This document shows positions 9,211-18,065 of a DNA stretch of 64,000 nucleotides, one piece after another. Every line of letters starts with the position of its first letter. Positions within the stretch are counted from its first letter, which is position 1. The stretch spans positions 1,900,859 through 1,964,858 of the forward strand of contig OX638294.1 in assembly GCA_951812325.1 (NCBI GenBank). Direction: 5' to 3'. Source of the DNA: an uncultured Thermoanaerobaculia bacterium. Its GTDB lineage: Bacteria > Acidobacteriota > Thermoanaerobaculia > Multivoradales > Multivoraceae. The position numbers were made by a program, and so were the translations under genes. The notes below the pieces were generated by a model that made no database searches, was not told where the DNA came from, and saw only the letters and a program-made list of their open reading frames with translations.

Positions 9211-10043
9211 ATCAGGCGCTCCAACTCGGCGGCGCGGCTCTCGGCAGCCTCGGCGCGCCTCTCGGCGTCTTCGGCGCGGCTCTCGGCAGCCTCGGCGTGG
9301 GCCTCCGCAGCCTCGGCGCGGGTCATCACGAAGCGGTCCGACGCAGCGTCGAAGAAGCGCACCTGGTCGCGGTCCGCGGAGAACACGACATCGAGGCCAA
9401 GGCTCTCGCTCGGATAACCCAGGGACACGTCGGGCGCCGGGTAACGGGCGCGGCGACGCGCCGGTATCGGCTCGTAGCGGGGACGGCCTCCGACGCGTTG
9501 CCGCAGCCGAAAGCCCTGAAGCGGCGGGTCGATTCGCGGACCCCGACGCCGCGAACCATCCGTGTCCTCGTCCTCCTCGCCTTCATGAATGAAGTACTCC
9601 GGAATCCCGATCCGCTCGTAGATCGCCTTCTTCACCGTCAGATCGCGGCGGCGCGTGGACACCGACAGGAACTCCAGCACGAAGCATGGGGTCGGACCCT
9701 CGGCCCAGATTCGGTAGTTCCGGCGGGAGCGAGACGACACACCGATGGCCACGAACACGTCCGGCGCCAGGAACCGGCGATAGTCGGCCTGATCCCAGTA
9801 CAGGTTCTGCTCGCTGCCCACGAAGCCCTTGATCTCCCGCTGCTCCAGCCAGCGCTCAAGCGCCTCGCGCGCCACGTGACATCGGAGGAGGTGGTCCTTC
9901 GTCACTGGTATCACCTGTTCGTCCAGAGGTGATCCCAGGAACTCCCCGCCCTCCATCCAGGCGTCCTCGGGAAGCGGCGGCCCGACGGCCAAAGCCGAAT
10001 CCGCCGCCACGGCCTCCAGCGTCCTGCGACTGTCCATCGTCAT
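9192..10043 (-). CDS. Uma2 family (DUF820) putative restriction-endonuclease-fold protein
   Basis: A 283-residue protein. The central region has the Uma2 pattern: SEQNLYWDQADYRRFLAPDVFV, then PCFVLEFLSVSTRRRD and KKAIYERIGIPEYFI. The Asp of APDVF and the Glu of LEF fit the PD-(D/E)XK nuclease-like active site of DUF820. The last 60 residues are an Ala/Glu-rich heptad-like coiled coil (repeated AEAAES/AEDAER units). Family members are abundant in cyanobacteria and Acidobacteriota, and their biological role is not settled. It sits between the pentaheme cytochrome and MopB genes of the respiratory module, in the same direction, which is unusual. A broken relative lies near 32.1 kb. Confidence 0.8.
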   Translation of the reverse strand: MTMDSRRTLEAVAADSALAVGPPLPEDAWMEGGEFLGSPLDEQVIPVTKDHLLRCHVAREALERWLEQREIKGFVGSEQNLYWDQADYRRFLAPDVFVAIGVSSRSRRNYRIWAEGPTPCFVLEFLSVSTRRRDLTVKKAIYERIGIPEYFIHEGEEDEDTDGSRRRGPRIDPPLQGFRLRQRVGGRPRYEPIPARRRARYPAPDVSLGYPSESLGLDVVFSADRDQVRFFDAASDRFVMTRAEAAEAHAEAAESRAEDAERRAEAAESRAAELERLMAEHRS

Positions 10044-10181
10044 GTCACCGTTCGGCCCGAGAGTAGCACCACGAGCAGCGCGTCTGCACCCGGAGCGCTG
10101 TCCAGCGAGAAGTGAGCGTGAGCCGGGTGGGATCAGGGATTCGGAGGATGATCTTGACTCTCCAGAGCCGCGATCCTTCGT

Positions 10182-10718
10182 TCACCGGTGGCACGCCAGA
10201 CAGTCGTCGCTGGCCTCGTTCTCGCGGTGACACTCGACGCACCATCCCATATCGGCGACGTTGCGGACGGGCTCGGCGACGGTCATCGCGGCGACGTCCC
10301 CGTGGCAGGCCAGGCACTCGATGCCGGCACGGGCATGGGCGCGGTGATTGAAATGGACCATCGCCGAGTCCGGGATCACGTTCACCTGGGCCCACAGGAT
10401 CGGCTCGCGGTCTTCGTTGGCGAGCATGACCTTCTGCACTTCCGGATGGTCGGGGATCTCGCGCCGATGACAGCCGGCGCAGGCCTGGACCGACGGCATG
10501 CCGGCATGCACGCCCTCTTCCGCGCCGCGATGGCAGCGGGTGCATTCGAGTCCGGCCTCGATGTGGACCTGGTGGTCGTAGGCGATCGGTTGTTCCGGCG
10601 TCGGCAGGTTCCGGGGCGGTCCGCAGCCGGCGAGAAGGAGGAGCGGGGCAGCGACCGAAAACAGGACCGACCTGGTCCGCCAACCTGGCGGTCGAAGCCG
10701 GGGTCCGTCAGGTTTCAC
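10182..10718 (-). CDS. Pentaheme c-type cytochrome lipoprotein (ActA/Qrc-like)
   Basis: Five CxxCH haem-binding motifs are present in about 178 residues: CTRCH, CAGCH, CLACH, CVECH and a C-terminal CLACH. The signal region RSVLFSVAAPLLLLAGC ends in a lipobox cysteine, so it is likely a periplasm-facing lipoprotein. This is the expected electron-accepting or donating cytochrome of alternative complex III (ActA) or Qrc. I chose the GTG at 10718; a TTG at 10742 would add eight residues. It is probably the first gene of the respiratory module, with the other subunits following after the Uma2 gene. Confidence 0.82.
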   Translation of the reverse strand: MKPDGPRLRPPGWRTRSVLFSVAAPLLLLAGCGPPRNLPTPEQPIAYDHQVHIEAGLECTRCHRGAEEGVHAGMPSVQACAGCHRREIPDHPEVQKVMLANEDREPILWAQVNVIPDSAMVHFNHRAHARAGIECLACHGDVAAMTVAEPVRNVADMGWCVECHRENEASDDCLACHR

Positions 10719-10754
10719 CGATGTTCCGTTCTCGCGGTGCAACCCGGAGTGGCC

Positions 10755-11366
10755 TCAGACCTCTCGGATCCGCTGGTAGGACGGGACTTCCTGCAGCCGT
10801 GTCCAGTAGCGCCGCACGTTCTCGCCGAAGTCGTCGATGCCAAGCGACGTCGCCAGGTGCAGGCCGTAGCCGACGCAGATGTCGGCGATCGTGAAGCGGT
10901 CGCAGCACAGAAAGTCGCGGCCGTCCGAGGTCGCCTTCTCCACCAGCCGCAGCCGGCCGAGGAACCACTTGCGATAGTCCTCGGCAACCTGGGGAACCCG
11001 GCGCTCCTCGGGCTCGAGGCGGGTGTAGCGGAGGAACAGCGTCTGCGGGAAGGTCAGGGTCGCGTCGCTGTAGAAGAGCCAGTTGAGGTACGCGCCGTAC
11101 TCCGGGTCGTTTACGTCGACGGCAATCGGGGTCGGGCCGTAGCGGTCGACCAGGTACTTCGCCATCCCCGAGGACTCCGTCATGTGGACGTCGCCGTCGA
11201 TCATGCACGGGACCGTGCCCAGGACGTTGGTTCCCAGGTAGTCCTTCTTGAACACCCGGGGCGGAAACGGCAGCACGTGCAGGTCGTAGTCGATGCCCAT
11301 CTCTTCCAGCGTCCACACGGGACGGAGCGAACGCGCGCCCTTGCAGTGGTAGAGCTGGATCGTCAC
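10755..11366 (-). CDS. Glutathione S-transferase family protein
   Basis: A 203-residue GST. The thioredoxin-fold N-terminal domain starts IQLYHCKGARSLRPVWTLEEMG and includes the cis-proline region LGTVPCMIDGD and the glutathione-contact ESSGMAKYL. The helical C-terminal domain contains the conserved FTIADICVGYGL. The start is a GTG overlapping the stop of the enoyl-CoA hydratase gene (GTGA). Its position at the end of an acyl-CoA operon suggests handling of a reactive or isomerisable intermediate, but the substrate is not predictable. Confidence 0.85.
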   Translation of the reverse strand: MTIQLYHCKGARSLRPVWTLEEMGIDYDLHVLPFPPRVFKKDYLGTNVLGTVPCMIDGDVHMTESSGMAKYLVDRYGPTPIAVDVNDPEYGAYLNWLFYSDATLTFPQTLFLRYTRLEPEERRVPQVAEDYRKWFLGRLRLVEKATSDGRDFLCCDRFTIADICVGYGLHLATSLGIDDFGENVRRYWTRLQEVPSYQRIREV

Positions 11367-12166
11367 GACGAATCGCCGGCGCCACCCACGGCCGCCGCCC
11401 AACTCGGTTTCCTCTTCTCGCGGAACGCGGCCATGCCCTCGGCCGCTTCCTCACCCTGGAACATGCGGCGGCTCCAGCCCTGGGTCAACTCGAACCCCTC
11501 GGCGAGCGAGATGTCCGGCACCGCACGGACCAGCTTCTTGCACTCGACAACCGCCGTCGGGCCGCCCAGGTTGATCGCGTCGATCTCCTCCTGGACCACG
11601 GACCACAGATCGTCGCGCGGCGCCGCCTTGTGCGCCAGGCCGTACTCGACCGCCTGGCGGCCGTTGAATCGGTCGCCGGTCAAGAACAGCCTCATGCCGT
11701 GGTGCGGTCCCAGCTTGCGCAGACAAACGACCGCGATGATCGCCGGGATCACGCCAATCCGGACTTCGCTGAAGCTGAACATCGCCTCCTCCGCGGTGAT
11801 CACGAGATCGGAGGCCGCGACCATGCCCAGCCCGCCGGCGAAGGCGTGGCCGTTCACCGCGGCGATCACGGGCTTCTCGCCCTCCCAGATCGCGGTCAGC
11901 AGATCCGGATAGGGCACGATCCGGTCCGACTCACCCTCGCCCGGCTGCCGCTTGAGGTCCGCGCCCGAACAGAAGCCCTTGCCGGCGCCGGTGATCACGA
12001 TCGACCGGACGGCGTCGTCGGCCTGGGCCGCCGTCAGGTGGTCGTAGACCTCGGTGATCAGACCCGGTGACAGGGCGTTGCGCCGTTCCGGGCGATTCAG
12101 CGTGATGACCGCCGCCCCGGATCGGACTTCGTAGAGCGAGTAGTCGGTCCCCGGCTGGCTCGTCAT
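11363..12166 (-). CDS. Enoyl-CoA hydratase/isomerase family protein
   Basis: A 267-residue crotonase-fold enzyme. Visible motifs are the ITLNRPERRNALS entry strand, the oxyanion-hole region GKGFCSGADLK, and VNGHAFAGGLGMVAASDLVI followed by FSEVRIGVIPA, where the hydratase glutamate normally sits. There are two ATGs six bases apart. The second (12166) is preferred because GGGAGGAGG then lies at normal distance. With the carboxylase genes upstream it could act as a methylglutaconyl-CoA hydratase-like step in leucine or isoprenoid-type degradation. That is inferred from neighbours only. Confidence 0.85.
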   Translation of the reverse strand: MTSQPGTDYSLYEVRSGAAVITLNRPERRNALSPGLITEVYDHLTAAQADDAVRSIVITGAGKGFCSGADLKRQPGEGESDRIVPYPDLLTAIWEGEKPVIAAVNGHAFAGGLGMVAASDLVITAEEAMFSFSEVRIGVIPAIIAVVCLRKLGPHHGMRLFLTGDRFNGRQAVEYGLAHKAAPRDDLWSVVQEEIDAINLGGPTAVVECKKLVRAVPDISLAEGFELTQGWSRRMFQGEEAAEGMAAFREKRKPSWAAAVGGAGDSS

Positions 12167-12197
12167 TCCCATCCTCCTCCCGCCAACCCTCGGGCCG

Positions 12198-14201
12198 CTA
12201 CGCCGCGGCCTCGTCGATGACCACGAGCAACTCGCCGTTCCCCACCTGCTCGCCCTCGGCGACACGGAACTCGGAGACGGCGCCCGGCGCCGGCGCGGTG
12301 ACGCGGTGCTCCATCTTCATCGCTTCCAGAACCAGGAGCAGTTGACCTGACTCGACTCGATCGCCGACAGCGGCGTGGGTCGAGATCACCTTGCCCGGCA
12401 TCGGCGCGGTCAAACCGCCGGCAACCGTTTCAAGTCCGGCGACCGGGAACCGCGGCAGCTCCCGCAGTTCGACGTCGCCCTGCGGGCCGTGCACGAGCCA
12501 GCGGTCGTCGTCGACCGTCACGGTCGATCGGAACCTGCGGCCATCGATCACGAGTTCGACGCCGTCCGCGGTGCGCCGGCGCAACTCGACCAGGTGTCGG
12601 CTCGGCTCGCCGTCGCCGGCCGCGGCGCGTGTATCGAACCGGCCGTCGCGCTGGATCCGGTACTCGATCCGGAGCGCGTCGCCGGCGGCGCTCTCGAACC
12701 CGGCCCGCTCGTAGGGCATCACCGTGTTGCGCCAGCCGCTGACGATCGTCGGATGGATCCGCGCCGCCTGCCTGCGGTCGTGCTGGGCGGCCATCACCGC
12801 GCAGATTCCCGCAGCGACCAGCTCGTCGGCCGACGGCAGGCGCACGGGTTGCGGCGCCACCCGCTCGATGAAGTCGGTCGTCGTATCGCCGGCCAGATAC
12901 TCCGGCGAGCGAAGCGTCGCGACCAGGAAGTCCCGGTTCGTCCGAATGCCCTGCACCCGCGTCGTCTCCAGAACTCGGGCGAGCCGGAGCGCGGCTTCGC
13001 GTCGCGTCGCCGCGCCGACGATCACCTTGGCGAGCATCGGATCGAACTCGATGCCGATGTCGCTGCCGCTTTCGATCCCGGAGTCGAAGCGCGCGTTCAT
13101 CCCCGGCGCCGGCTGCCAGCACTGCACCCGCCCGGTCTGGGGCAGGAAGTCGTTCGCCGGATCCTCCGCGTACAGCCGGGCCTCGATCGCGTGGCCGACA
13201 ATTGCGAGATCCTCCTGGCCGAAGCCGAGTTCCTCGCCCTGCGCCACGCGAAGCTGCTCACGGACCAGGTCGAGGCCGGTGATCTCCTCGGTCACCGGAT
13301 GCTCCACCTGCAGCCGGGTGTTGACCTCGAGGAACCAGAAGTCGGTCGGCGCGGACCCGTCCGCCGGCTGCTCGACCAGGAACTCGACCGTGCCGGCCGA
13401 GCTGTAGCCGATCGCCTGTCCGGCGGCCACCGCGGCCGCGCCCATGCGGGCCCGGAGTTCGTCGCTCACGACCGGCGACGGCGCCTCCTCGATGATCTTC
13501 TGGTGGCGTCGCTGGATCGAGCACTCCCGTTCGAAGCAGTGGACGAGGTTGCCGTGCAGGTCGCCCAGGATCTGGATTTCGACGTGGCGCGAGGACGCCA
13601 GCCAGCGCTCCAGGAACACGGCGCCGTCGCCGAACGCGGCCGCCGCCTCCCGGCGCGCGCCCTCGACCGCGGCCTCGAGTTCCGCCTCCGACTCGACCAC
13701 CCGCATGCCGCGGCCGCCGCCACCGGCCGCGGCCTTGACCAGAGCCGGGAAGCCGACTTCGGCCGCCGCCGCGGCAAGATCGGCGCCCTGGTCGAGTTCG
13801 ACGGCCTGAAGCGTCGGCACGTTCGCCTCGCGCATCAGAGCCTTCGCCGAGAGCTTGTCGCCCATCGCGGCGATCGCTTCGGGCGACGGGCCGACCCAGA
13901 CCAGGCCGGCGTCGGTCACGGCGCGGGCGAAGTCCGCGTTCTCGGACAGGAAGCCGTAGCCGGGATGGACCGCGTCGGCGCCGGTGCGGGCGGCCGCGGC
14001 CAGTACCTTCTCCACGTCGAGGTAGGTCTCCGCAGAGGAACGGCCGTTCAGCCCGATCGCTTCGTCCGCCTCGGCCACGAAGGGCGCGTCCGCGTCGCCG
14101 TCCGCGTAGACCGCGACGGTCGCGATCCCCATGTCGCGCGCCGAGCGGAAGATCCGTCGCGCAATTTCGCCGCGATTGGCGACCAGGAGTCGAGTGATCA
14201 T
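12198..14201 (-). CDS. Biotin-dependent acyl-CoA carboxylase, alpha subunit (biotin carboxylase plus BCCP)
   Basis: A 667-residue protein with the usual order. The biotin carboxylase N-domain starts LLVANRGEIARRIFR, and the ATP-grasp region has the glycine-rich KAAAGGGGRGMR. The catalytic ECSIQRRHQKIIEEAPSP and EVNTRLQVEHPVTE motifs follow. There is a middle BT-like linker, then a C-terminal biotinyl domain with the EAMKMEH attachment site about 40 residues from the end. It pairs with the carboxyltransferase gene 6 bases upstream. Length and architecture fit methylcrotonyl-, geranyl- or propionyl-CoA carboxylases; the neighbours favour the first group. Confidence 0.9.
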   Translation of the reverse strand: MITRLLVANRGEIARRIFRSARDMGIATVAVYADGDADAPFVAEADEAIGLNGRSSAETYLDVEKVLAAAARTGADAVHPGYGFLSENADFARAVTDAGLVWVGPSPEAIAAMGDKLSAKALMREANVPTLQAVELDQGADLAAAAAEVGFPALVKAAAGGGGRGMRVVESEAELEAAVEGARREAAAAFGDGAVFLERWLASSRHVEIQILGDLHGNLVHCFERECSIQRRHQKIIEEAPSPVVSDELRARMGAAAVAAGQAIGYSSAGTVEFLVEQPADGSAPTDFWFLEVNTRLQVEHPVTEEITGLDLVREQLRVAQGEELGFGQEDLAIVGHAIEARLYAEDPANDFLPQTGRVQCWQPAPGMNARFDSGIESGSDIGIEFDPMLAKVIVGAATRREAALRLARVLETTRVQGIRTNRDFLVATLRSPEYLAGDTTTDFIERVAPQPVRLPSADELVAAGICAVMAAQHDRRQAARIHPTIVSGWRNTVMPYERAGFESAAGDALRIEYRIQRDGRFDTRAAAGDGEPSRHLVELRRRTADGVELVIDGRRFRSTVTVDDDRWLVHGPQGDVELRELPRFPVAGLETVAGGLTAPMPGKVISTHAAVGDRVESGQLLLVLEAMKMEHRVTAPAPGAVSEFRVAEGEQVGNGELLVVIDEAAA

Positions 14202-14207
14202 CCGGCC

Positions 14208-15839
14208 CTACATCCTGAAGACCGCATAGCCCTTGGCCCCTTCGACCGCCCGGCTGTGGCAGGCGGACAGCGACAAGCCGAGCACGGTGCGGGTGTCGCG
14301 CGGGTCGATCATGCCGTCGTCGGAAACCCGGGACGTCGCGTAAAGACCCAGCGAGCGCTTCTCCGCCCAGTGGATCACGCCGGCCGCGCGCTTCCTGTCC
14401 GCCTCTTCGTCGAACTCGATGCCGCGCCGCTGCGCCGCTCTGCGGGTCACGATCGTCATCACGCCGGCCATCTGTTCCGGGCCCATCACCGCGATCTTCG
14501 CGGTCGGCCAGATGTACGTGAACCGGGTGCCGTAGGCGCGGCCGCTCATGCCGTAGTTGCCGGCGCCGTACGACGCGCCGACGATCACCGACAGGTGCGG
14601 CACGGTCGAGTTCGCGACCGCGTTGATCATCTTCGAACCGTTCTTCGTGATCCCGCCCTGCTCGTAGTCCGTGCCGACGATGTATCCGGTGATGTTGTGC
14701 AGGAAGAGGAGGGGCACGTCGATCTGGTTGCAGAGCTGGATGAACTGGGTCGCCTTCTCGGCCGACTCGGAGAACAGGGCGCCGTTGTTGCCGAGGATGC
14801 CGACCGGGTAGCCGTGGATCGAGGACCAGCCGCAGACGATCGTCGGCCCGTAGAGGGGCTTGAACTCCTCGAACCTGGAGCCGTCGACGACCCGTCCGAT
14901 CACCTCGCGGATGTCGAGCGGCGAGCGCAGATCGCGAGAGACGAGGCCGAGCAGTTCTTCAGGATCGAGCACCGGATCATCCGATGGCAGGCTCGGTCCG
15001 GGGCCTTCCTTGCGCCAGTTCAGGTGGTGAACCACGTCCCGAAGCAACCGGATGCCGTCCATCTCGTCCTGGGCGAGGTAGTCGCCCAACCCGGAAACGC
15101 GGCAGTGCATGTCGGCCCCGCCCAGGCTCTCGGGCTCCGCGTCCTCGCCGGTCGCCATCTTGACCAGCGGCGGCCCGCCAAGCGAGACCATCGCCTGGTT
15201 CCTGACGAAGATGTTGTAGTCGCTCATCCCCGGCTGGTACGCCCCGCCCGCAGTCGAGGCGCCGAAGACGATCGACACCGTCGGGATGCGCATCTTCGAG
15301 AGCTCGGAGATCTCGTAGAACAGCCGTCCCGACTCGCCGAAATGGCCGATGGTCCGCTTCGTCTGCGCGTCCGGATCGTCACCCGTGTTGCCGCGCAGGT
15401 CGGCCCCCGCGGACTCCACGAACTGGACGTAGGGCAGCCGGTTGACCCGCGCGATCTCGAGGCCGCGCATCAGCTTCTTCGAGTTGAACTCGTTGAACGC
15501 GCCGGCGCGAACCGACGGGTCGTGGCCGAGGATCACGCACTCCGTGCCCGAGATCACGCCGATGCCCAGCACGAAGCCCGAGCCGACCGTGTAGTACGAG
15601 TTCCAGGCCGCGAGCGGGGAGATCTCGAGGAACGGGCTGTCCCGATCGAGCGCGTTCGCGACGCGCTCGCGCACCGGCAGCTTGCCGCGGCGCCGCAGGC
15701 GGCTCATCGCCTCGGGCCCGCCACCGCCGGACACCTGCTCGAGCAGGCCGTTCACCTGCTCGATCTGCTCCAGGATGTCGTCGCGGTTCTTCCTGAACTG
15801 CTCGGACCGGACGTCGACGTTGGATCTAAGAGCCTGCAT
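14208..15839 (-). CDS. Acyl-CoA carboxyltransferase, beta subunit (methylcrotonyl-CoA carboxylase-like)
   Basis: A 543-residue carboxyltransferase. The N-half has GVISGTECVILGHDPSVRAGAFN and PYVQFVESAGADL. The C-half has FLHNITGYIVG and SVIVGASYGAGNYGMSGRAYG, which resemble MccB/LiuB more than PccB. It transfers CO2 from carboxybiotin to an acyl-CoA. Only six bases separate it from the alpha subunit. The upstream acyl-CoA synthetase could feed it an activated branched-chain acid. Substrate is inferred, not proven. Confidence 0.88.
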   Translation of the reverse strand: MQALRSNVDVRSEQFRKNRDDILEQIEQVNGLLEQVSGGGGPEAMSRLRRRGKLPVRERVANALDRDSPFLEISPLAAWNSYYTVGSGFVLGIGVISGTECVILGHDPSVRAGAFNEFNSKKLMRGLEIARVNRLPYVQFVESAGADLRGNTGDDPDAQTKRTIGHFGESGRLFYEISELSKMRIPTVSIVFGASTAGGAYQPGMSDYNIFVRNQAMVSLGGPPLVKMATGEDAEPESLGGADMHCRVSGLGDYLAQDEMDGIRLLRDVVHHLNWRKEGPGPSLPSDDPVLDPEELLGLVSRDLRSPLDIREVIGRVVDGSRFEEFKPLYGPTIVCGWSSIHGYPVGILGNNGALFSESAEKATQFIQLCNQIDVPLLFLHNITGYIVGTDYEQGGITKNGSKMINAVANSTVPHLSVIVGASYGAGNYGMSGRAYGTRFTYIWPTAKIAVMGPEQMAGVMTIVTRRAAQRRGIEFDEEADRKRAAGVIHWAEKRSLGLYATSRVSDDGMIDPRDTRTVLGLSLSACHSRAVEGAKGYAVFRM

Positions 15840-15911
15840 GCGCTATCCACCCCGCTGACCACGGAGCGGCAAGAAGAAGTCTGCCTGAAAGAGCGGCGAT
15901 CATGTCAGATC

Positions 15912-17513
15912 TCACGCCGCGCTGTAGGCGCCCTTTCTCCACTCGTCCACAAGCACGAACTTCCGGATCTTCCCGGACGGCGTCAGCGGGAAGTCGTCGA
16001 CCCGGTACCACGCCTTGGGGGTCTTCTGCGGCGCCAGATGCTCGCGGCAGTAGGTGTGGAGCTCCCCGTCCGAGGCCGGGTTGGCCGGGTCTGCGTCTCG
16101 AATGAAAGCGCCGACGATCTCGCCCCAACGCTCGTCCGGCAGGCCGACGATCGCCACGTCCGCGACCTGCGGATGCTCGAACAGCAACTCCTCGATCTCG
16201 CGCGGATAGATGTTCTCGCCGCCGCGGATGATCATGTCCCTCAGCCGGCCAGTGATCGTCGTGTAGCCGCGGTCGTCCATCGTCACCAGGTCGCCGCTGT
16301 GCAGCCAGCCGTCCTCGTCGATCGTCTCGGCGGTCTTGTCCGGCATCTCGAAGTACCCGAGCATCACGAGATACCCGCGGCAACAGAGTTCCCCCGACTC
16401 GCCAATCGGAACCGTGGCGCCGGTGTCGGGGTCGATCACCTTGATCTCCGTCTGCGGCAGGACCGGTCCGAGCGTGTTCGCCTTGTCCTCCTCGCTGTCG
16501 TCCGGCTTCATCAGCGTCACGCCCGGGGACGCCTCCGTCTGGCCGTAGATGATCGAGAACTGCACGCCGAGTGTCTTCTCGATCCGCCGAACAAGGTCGG
16601 CCGGCACCGTGGCGCCGCCCGAGCAGACGGTGTGAACCGAGGAGAGGTCGCGGCTGTCGAAGTCGGGATGCTCCATCGCCGCGATCAGCATCGTCGGTAC
16701 GCCGAGCAGGTGGGTGGCGCGCATCTCCTCCGCCAGCGCCAGCATCAGCCCCGGTTCGAACGTGACCAGGTTGACCAGCGTCGCCTGGAACTGGCACGGC
16801 CCCAGAACTCCGAGCACGCAGCCGCCGGTGTGGAAGAGCGGCATCGGGTTGATGTAGACGCCCCCCGGCTCGAGGCCAAGGCGCTGGCCGACGAAGCGCG
16901 CATTGTTCGTGATCCCGCGGTGGTGGAGGTAGGCGCCCTTGGGGAAACCGGTGGTGCCCGACGTGTACTGGATCTGGACCGGATCGTCCGGACTCACGTC
17001 GGGAAGCTCCACGTCGTCCCGCGCGGAGGCGACAAACTCCTCGAAGTCGTCGAACCGGATGAGCTCCTTGAGATCCGGCAGACCGTCGGCCACCTGCCTC
17101 AGCGATTCCTCCATCGGGTTGCCGCGGAACGAACGCAGGTAGAAGATGCCGGAGGACCGGGACTGCCGCAGGACGTACTCGAGCTCTTTCGGCTGGTACG
17201 CGGGATTCACCGTGACCAGGACCACGCCGGCGAGTCCCGCGCCGTACTCGAGCAGCACCCACTCCGGAATGTTCGGCGCCCACACGGCGACCCGATCGCC
17301 CTTCTCGAAGCGGGCAGCCAGCGCCCGCGCGACGCGTTCCGCGTCGGCCAGGAGTTCGGCGTAGGTCCAGGACCGACGCTCGCCCGGCACGCCCTCGATC
17401 AGAGCTGCCTGGTCCGGAGCCCTGGCCGCGGCGTGGCGCAGGATGCCGCCGACGGTCGTCTCGAGGACGGGTGAACTCGTATCGGCGGGAACGTAGCTTT
17501 CGGTCAGCGCCAT
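15912..17513 (-). CDS. AMP-binding acyl-CoA synthetase
   Basis: A 533-residue ANL-superfamily enzyme that activates a carboxylic acid with ATP and CoA. It has the P-loop-like YTSGTTGFPKGA (about residue 180), the YGQTEASPG motif, the hinge and GRLRDMIIRGGENIYPREIEE (A8) near 425, and the catalytic lysine region PLTPSGKIRKF near the C-terminus. The ATG at 17513 has an AGAGGAGA ribosome site. Upstream in-frame codons would add 52 Arg/Pro-rich residues unlike the family. First gene of the carboxylase operon; sequence class is medium-chain acyl-CoA synthetase. Confidence 0.88.
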   Translation of the reverse strand: MALTESYVPADTSSPVLETTVGGILRHAAARAPDQAALIEGVPGERRSWTYAELLADAERVARALAARFEKGDRVAVWAPNIPEWVLLEYGAGLAGVVLVTVNPAYQPKELEYVLRQSRSSGIFYLRSFRGNPMEESLRQVADGLPDLKELIRFDDFEEFVASARDDVELPDVSPDDPVQIQYTSGTTGFPKGAYLHHRGITNNARFVGQRLGLEPGGVYINPMPLFHTGGCVLGVLGPCQFQATLVNLVTFEPGLMLALAEEMRATHLLGVPTMLIAAMEHPDFDSRDLSSVHTVCSGGATVPADLVRRIEKTLGVQFSIIYGQTEASPGVTLMKPDDSEEDKANTLGPVLPQTEIKVIDPDTGATVPIGESGELCCRGYLVMLGYFEMPDKTAETIDEDGWLHSGDLVTMDDRGYTTITGRLRDMIIRGGENIYPREIEELLFEHPQVADVAIVGLPDERWGEIVGAFIRDADPANPASDGELHTYCREHLAPQKTPKAWYRVDDFPLTPSGKIRKFVLVDEWRKGAYSAA

Positions 17514-17760
17514 CTCCGTCTCCTCTGGAATCCGAAGCGGGAATCGTAGCCGGTCGCATCCCGGCCCCTGCGGTGGCGACTGAGTCCTCGATCCGGTCGG
17601 GCGGGCAGCCGCTGCCGTTCGAGCCGGTGGCGCGAGGCTGAACAGCCGAGCGCGGCGGACAGCGTACAACCCACCGGCGACCCGGTCGTGTCACCCGCCC
17701 AGGACGCCTTGGGACCTGCCCGACCTGCCTCCTGCGTGTGCGCCGCATGAGTGGTTCTGG

Positions 17761-17774
17761 TCTGACTAGTCAGA
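17761..17774. promoter_or_regulatory. 14-bp perfect palindrome upstream of the Phd/VapC pair (candidate operator)
   Basis: TCTGACTAGTCAGA is a perfect palindrome ending 12 bases before the antitoxin ATG. Phd/YefM antitoxins repress their own operon by binding palindromes in this position. The role is inferred from position and symmetry. Confidence 0.5.
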
Positions 17775-17786
17775 TAGAGTCTGCCC

Positions 17787-18065
17787 ATGACGATCACCTA
17801 CTCGACCTACGAAGCGAAGGCGCGCTTCTCGGAAGTCCTCCGGCACGTGCGCCGGGGAAGGACCGTGACGATCTCCTACCGGGGTGAGCCGGCGGCAGAG
17901 ATTCGGCCGATCCAGCCAAAACAGCAGACACTCGAGGAGCGCCTGGAGGACCTTGGGCGTCGCGGGGTTCTGGCGCCTGCCAGCGACCCCAACGCAGTGA
18001 TTCGGCCGATTGCGCACCGCCCCGGCGCTCTGAAGCGCTTCCTCGCTGAGCGGGCCGCAGATTGA
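17787..18065 (+). CDS. Type II antitoxin, Phd/YefM family
   Basis: A 92-residue protein with the Phd/YefM N-terminal DNA-binding fold (TYEAKARFSEVLRHVRRGRTVTISYRGEPAAEIRPI). A basic/acidic C-terminal tail would wrap the toxin. Its TGA overlaps the TTG start of the PIN-domain gene (TTGA), so translation of the two is coupled. It likely neutralises the toxin and represses the operon. Confidence 0.85.
   Translation: MTITYSTYEAKARFSEVLRHVRRGRTVTISYRGEPAAEIRPIQPKQQTLEERLEDLGRRGVLAPASDPNAVIRPIAHRPGALKRFLAERAAD

Noticed and set aside
12375..17474. A 1699-codon open frame on the plus strand
   Set aside because: It lies opposite three well-recognised carboxylase/synthetase genes, is Arg/Asp/His-rich and has no family-like motifs. 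It is an antisense artefact of high GC content, as are the long frames opposite the DUF3604 gene (59629-62394), the propeller gene (26103-27869) and recB/recC (38613-41465).
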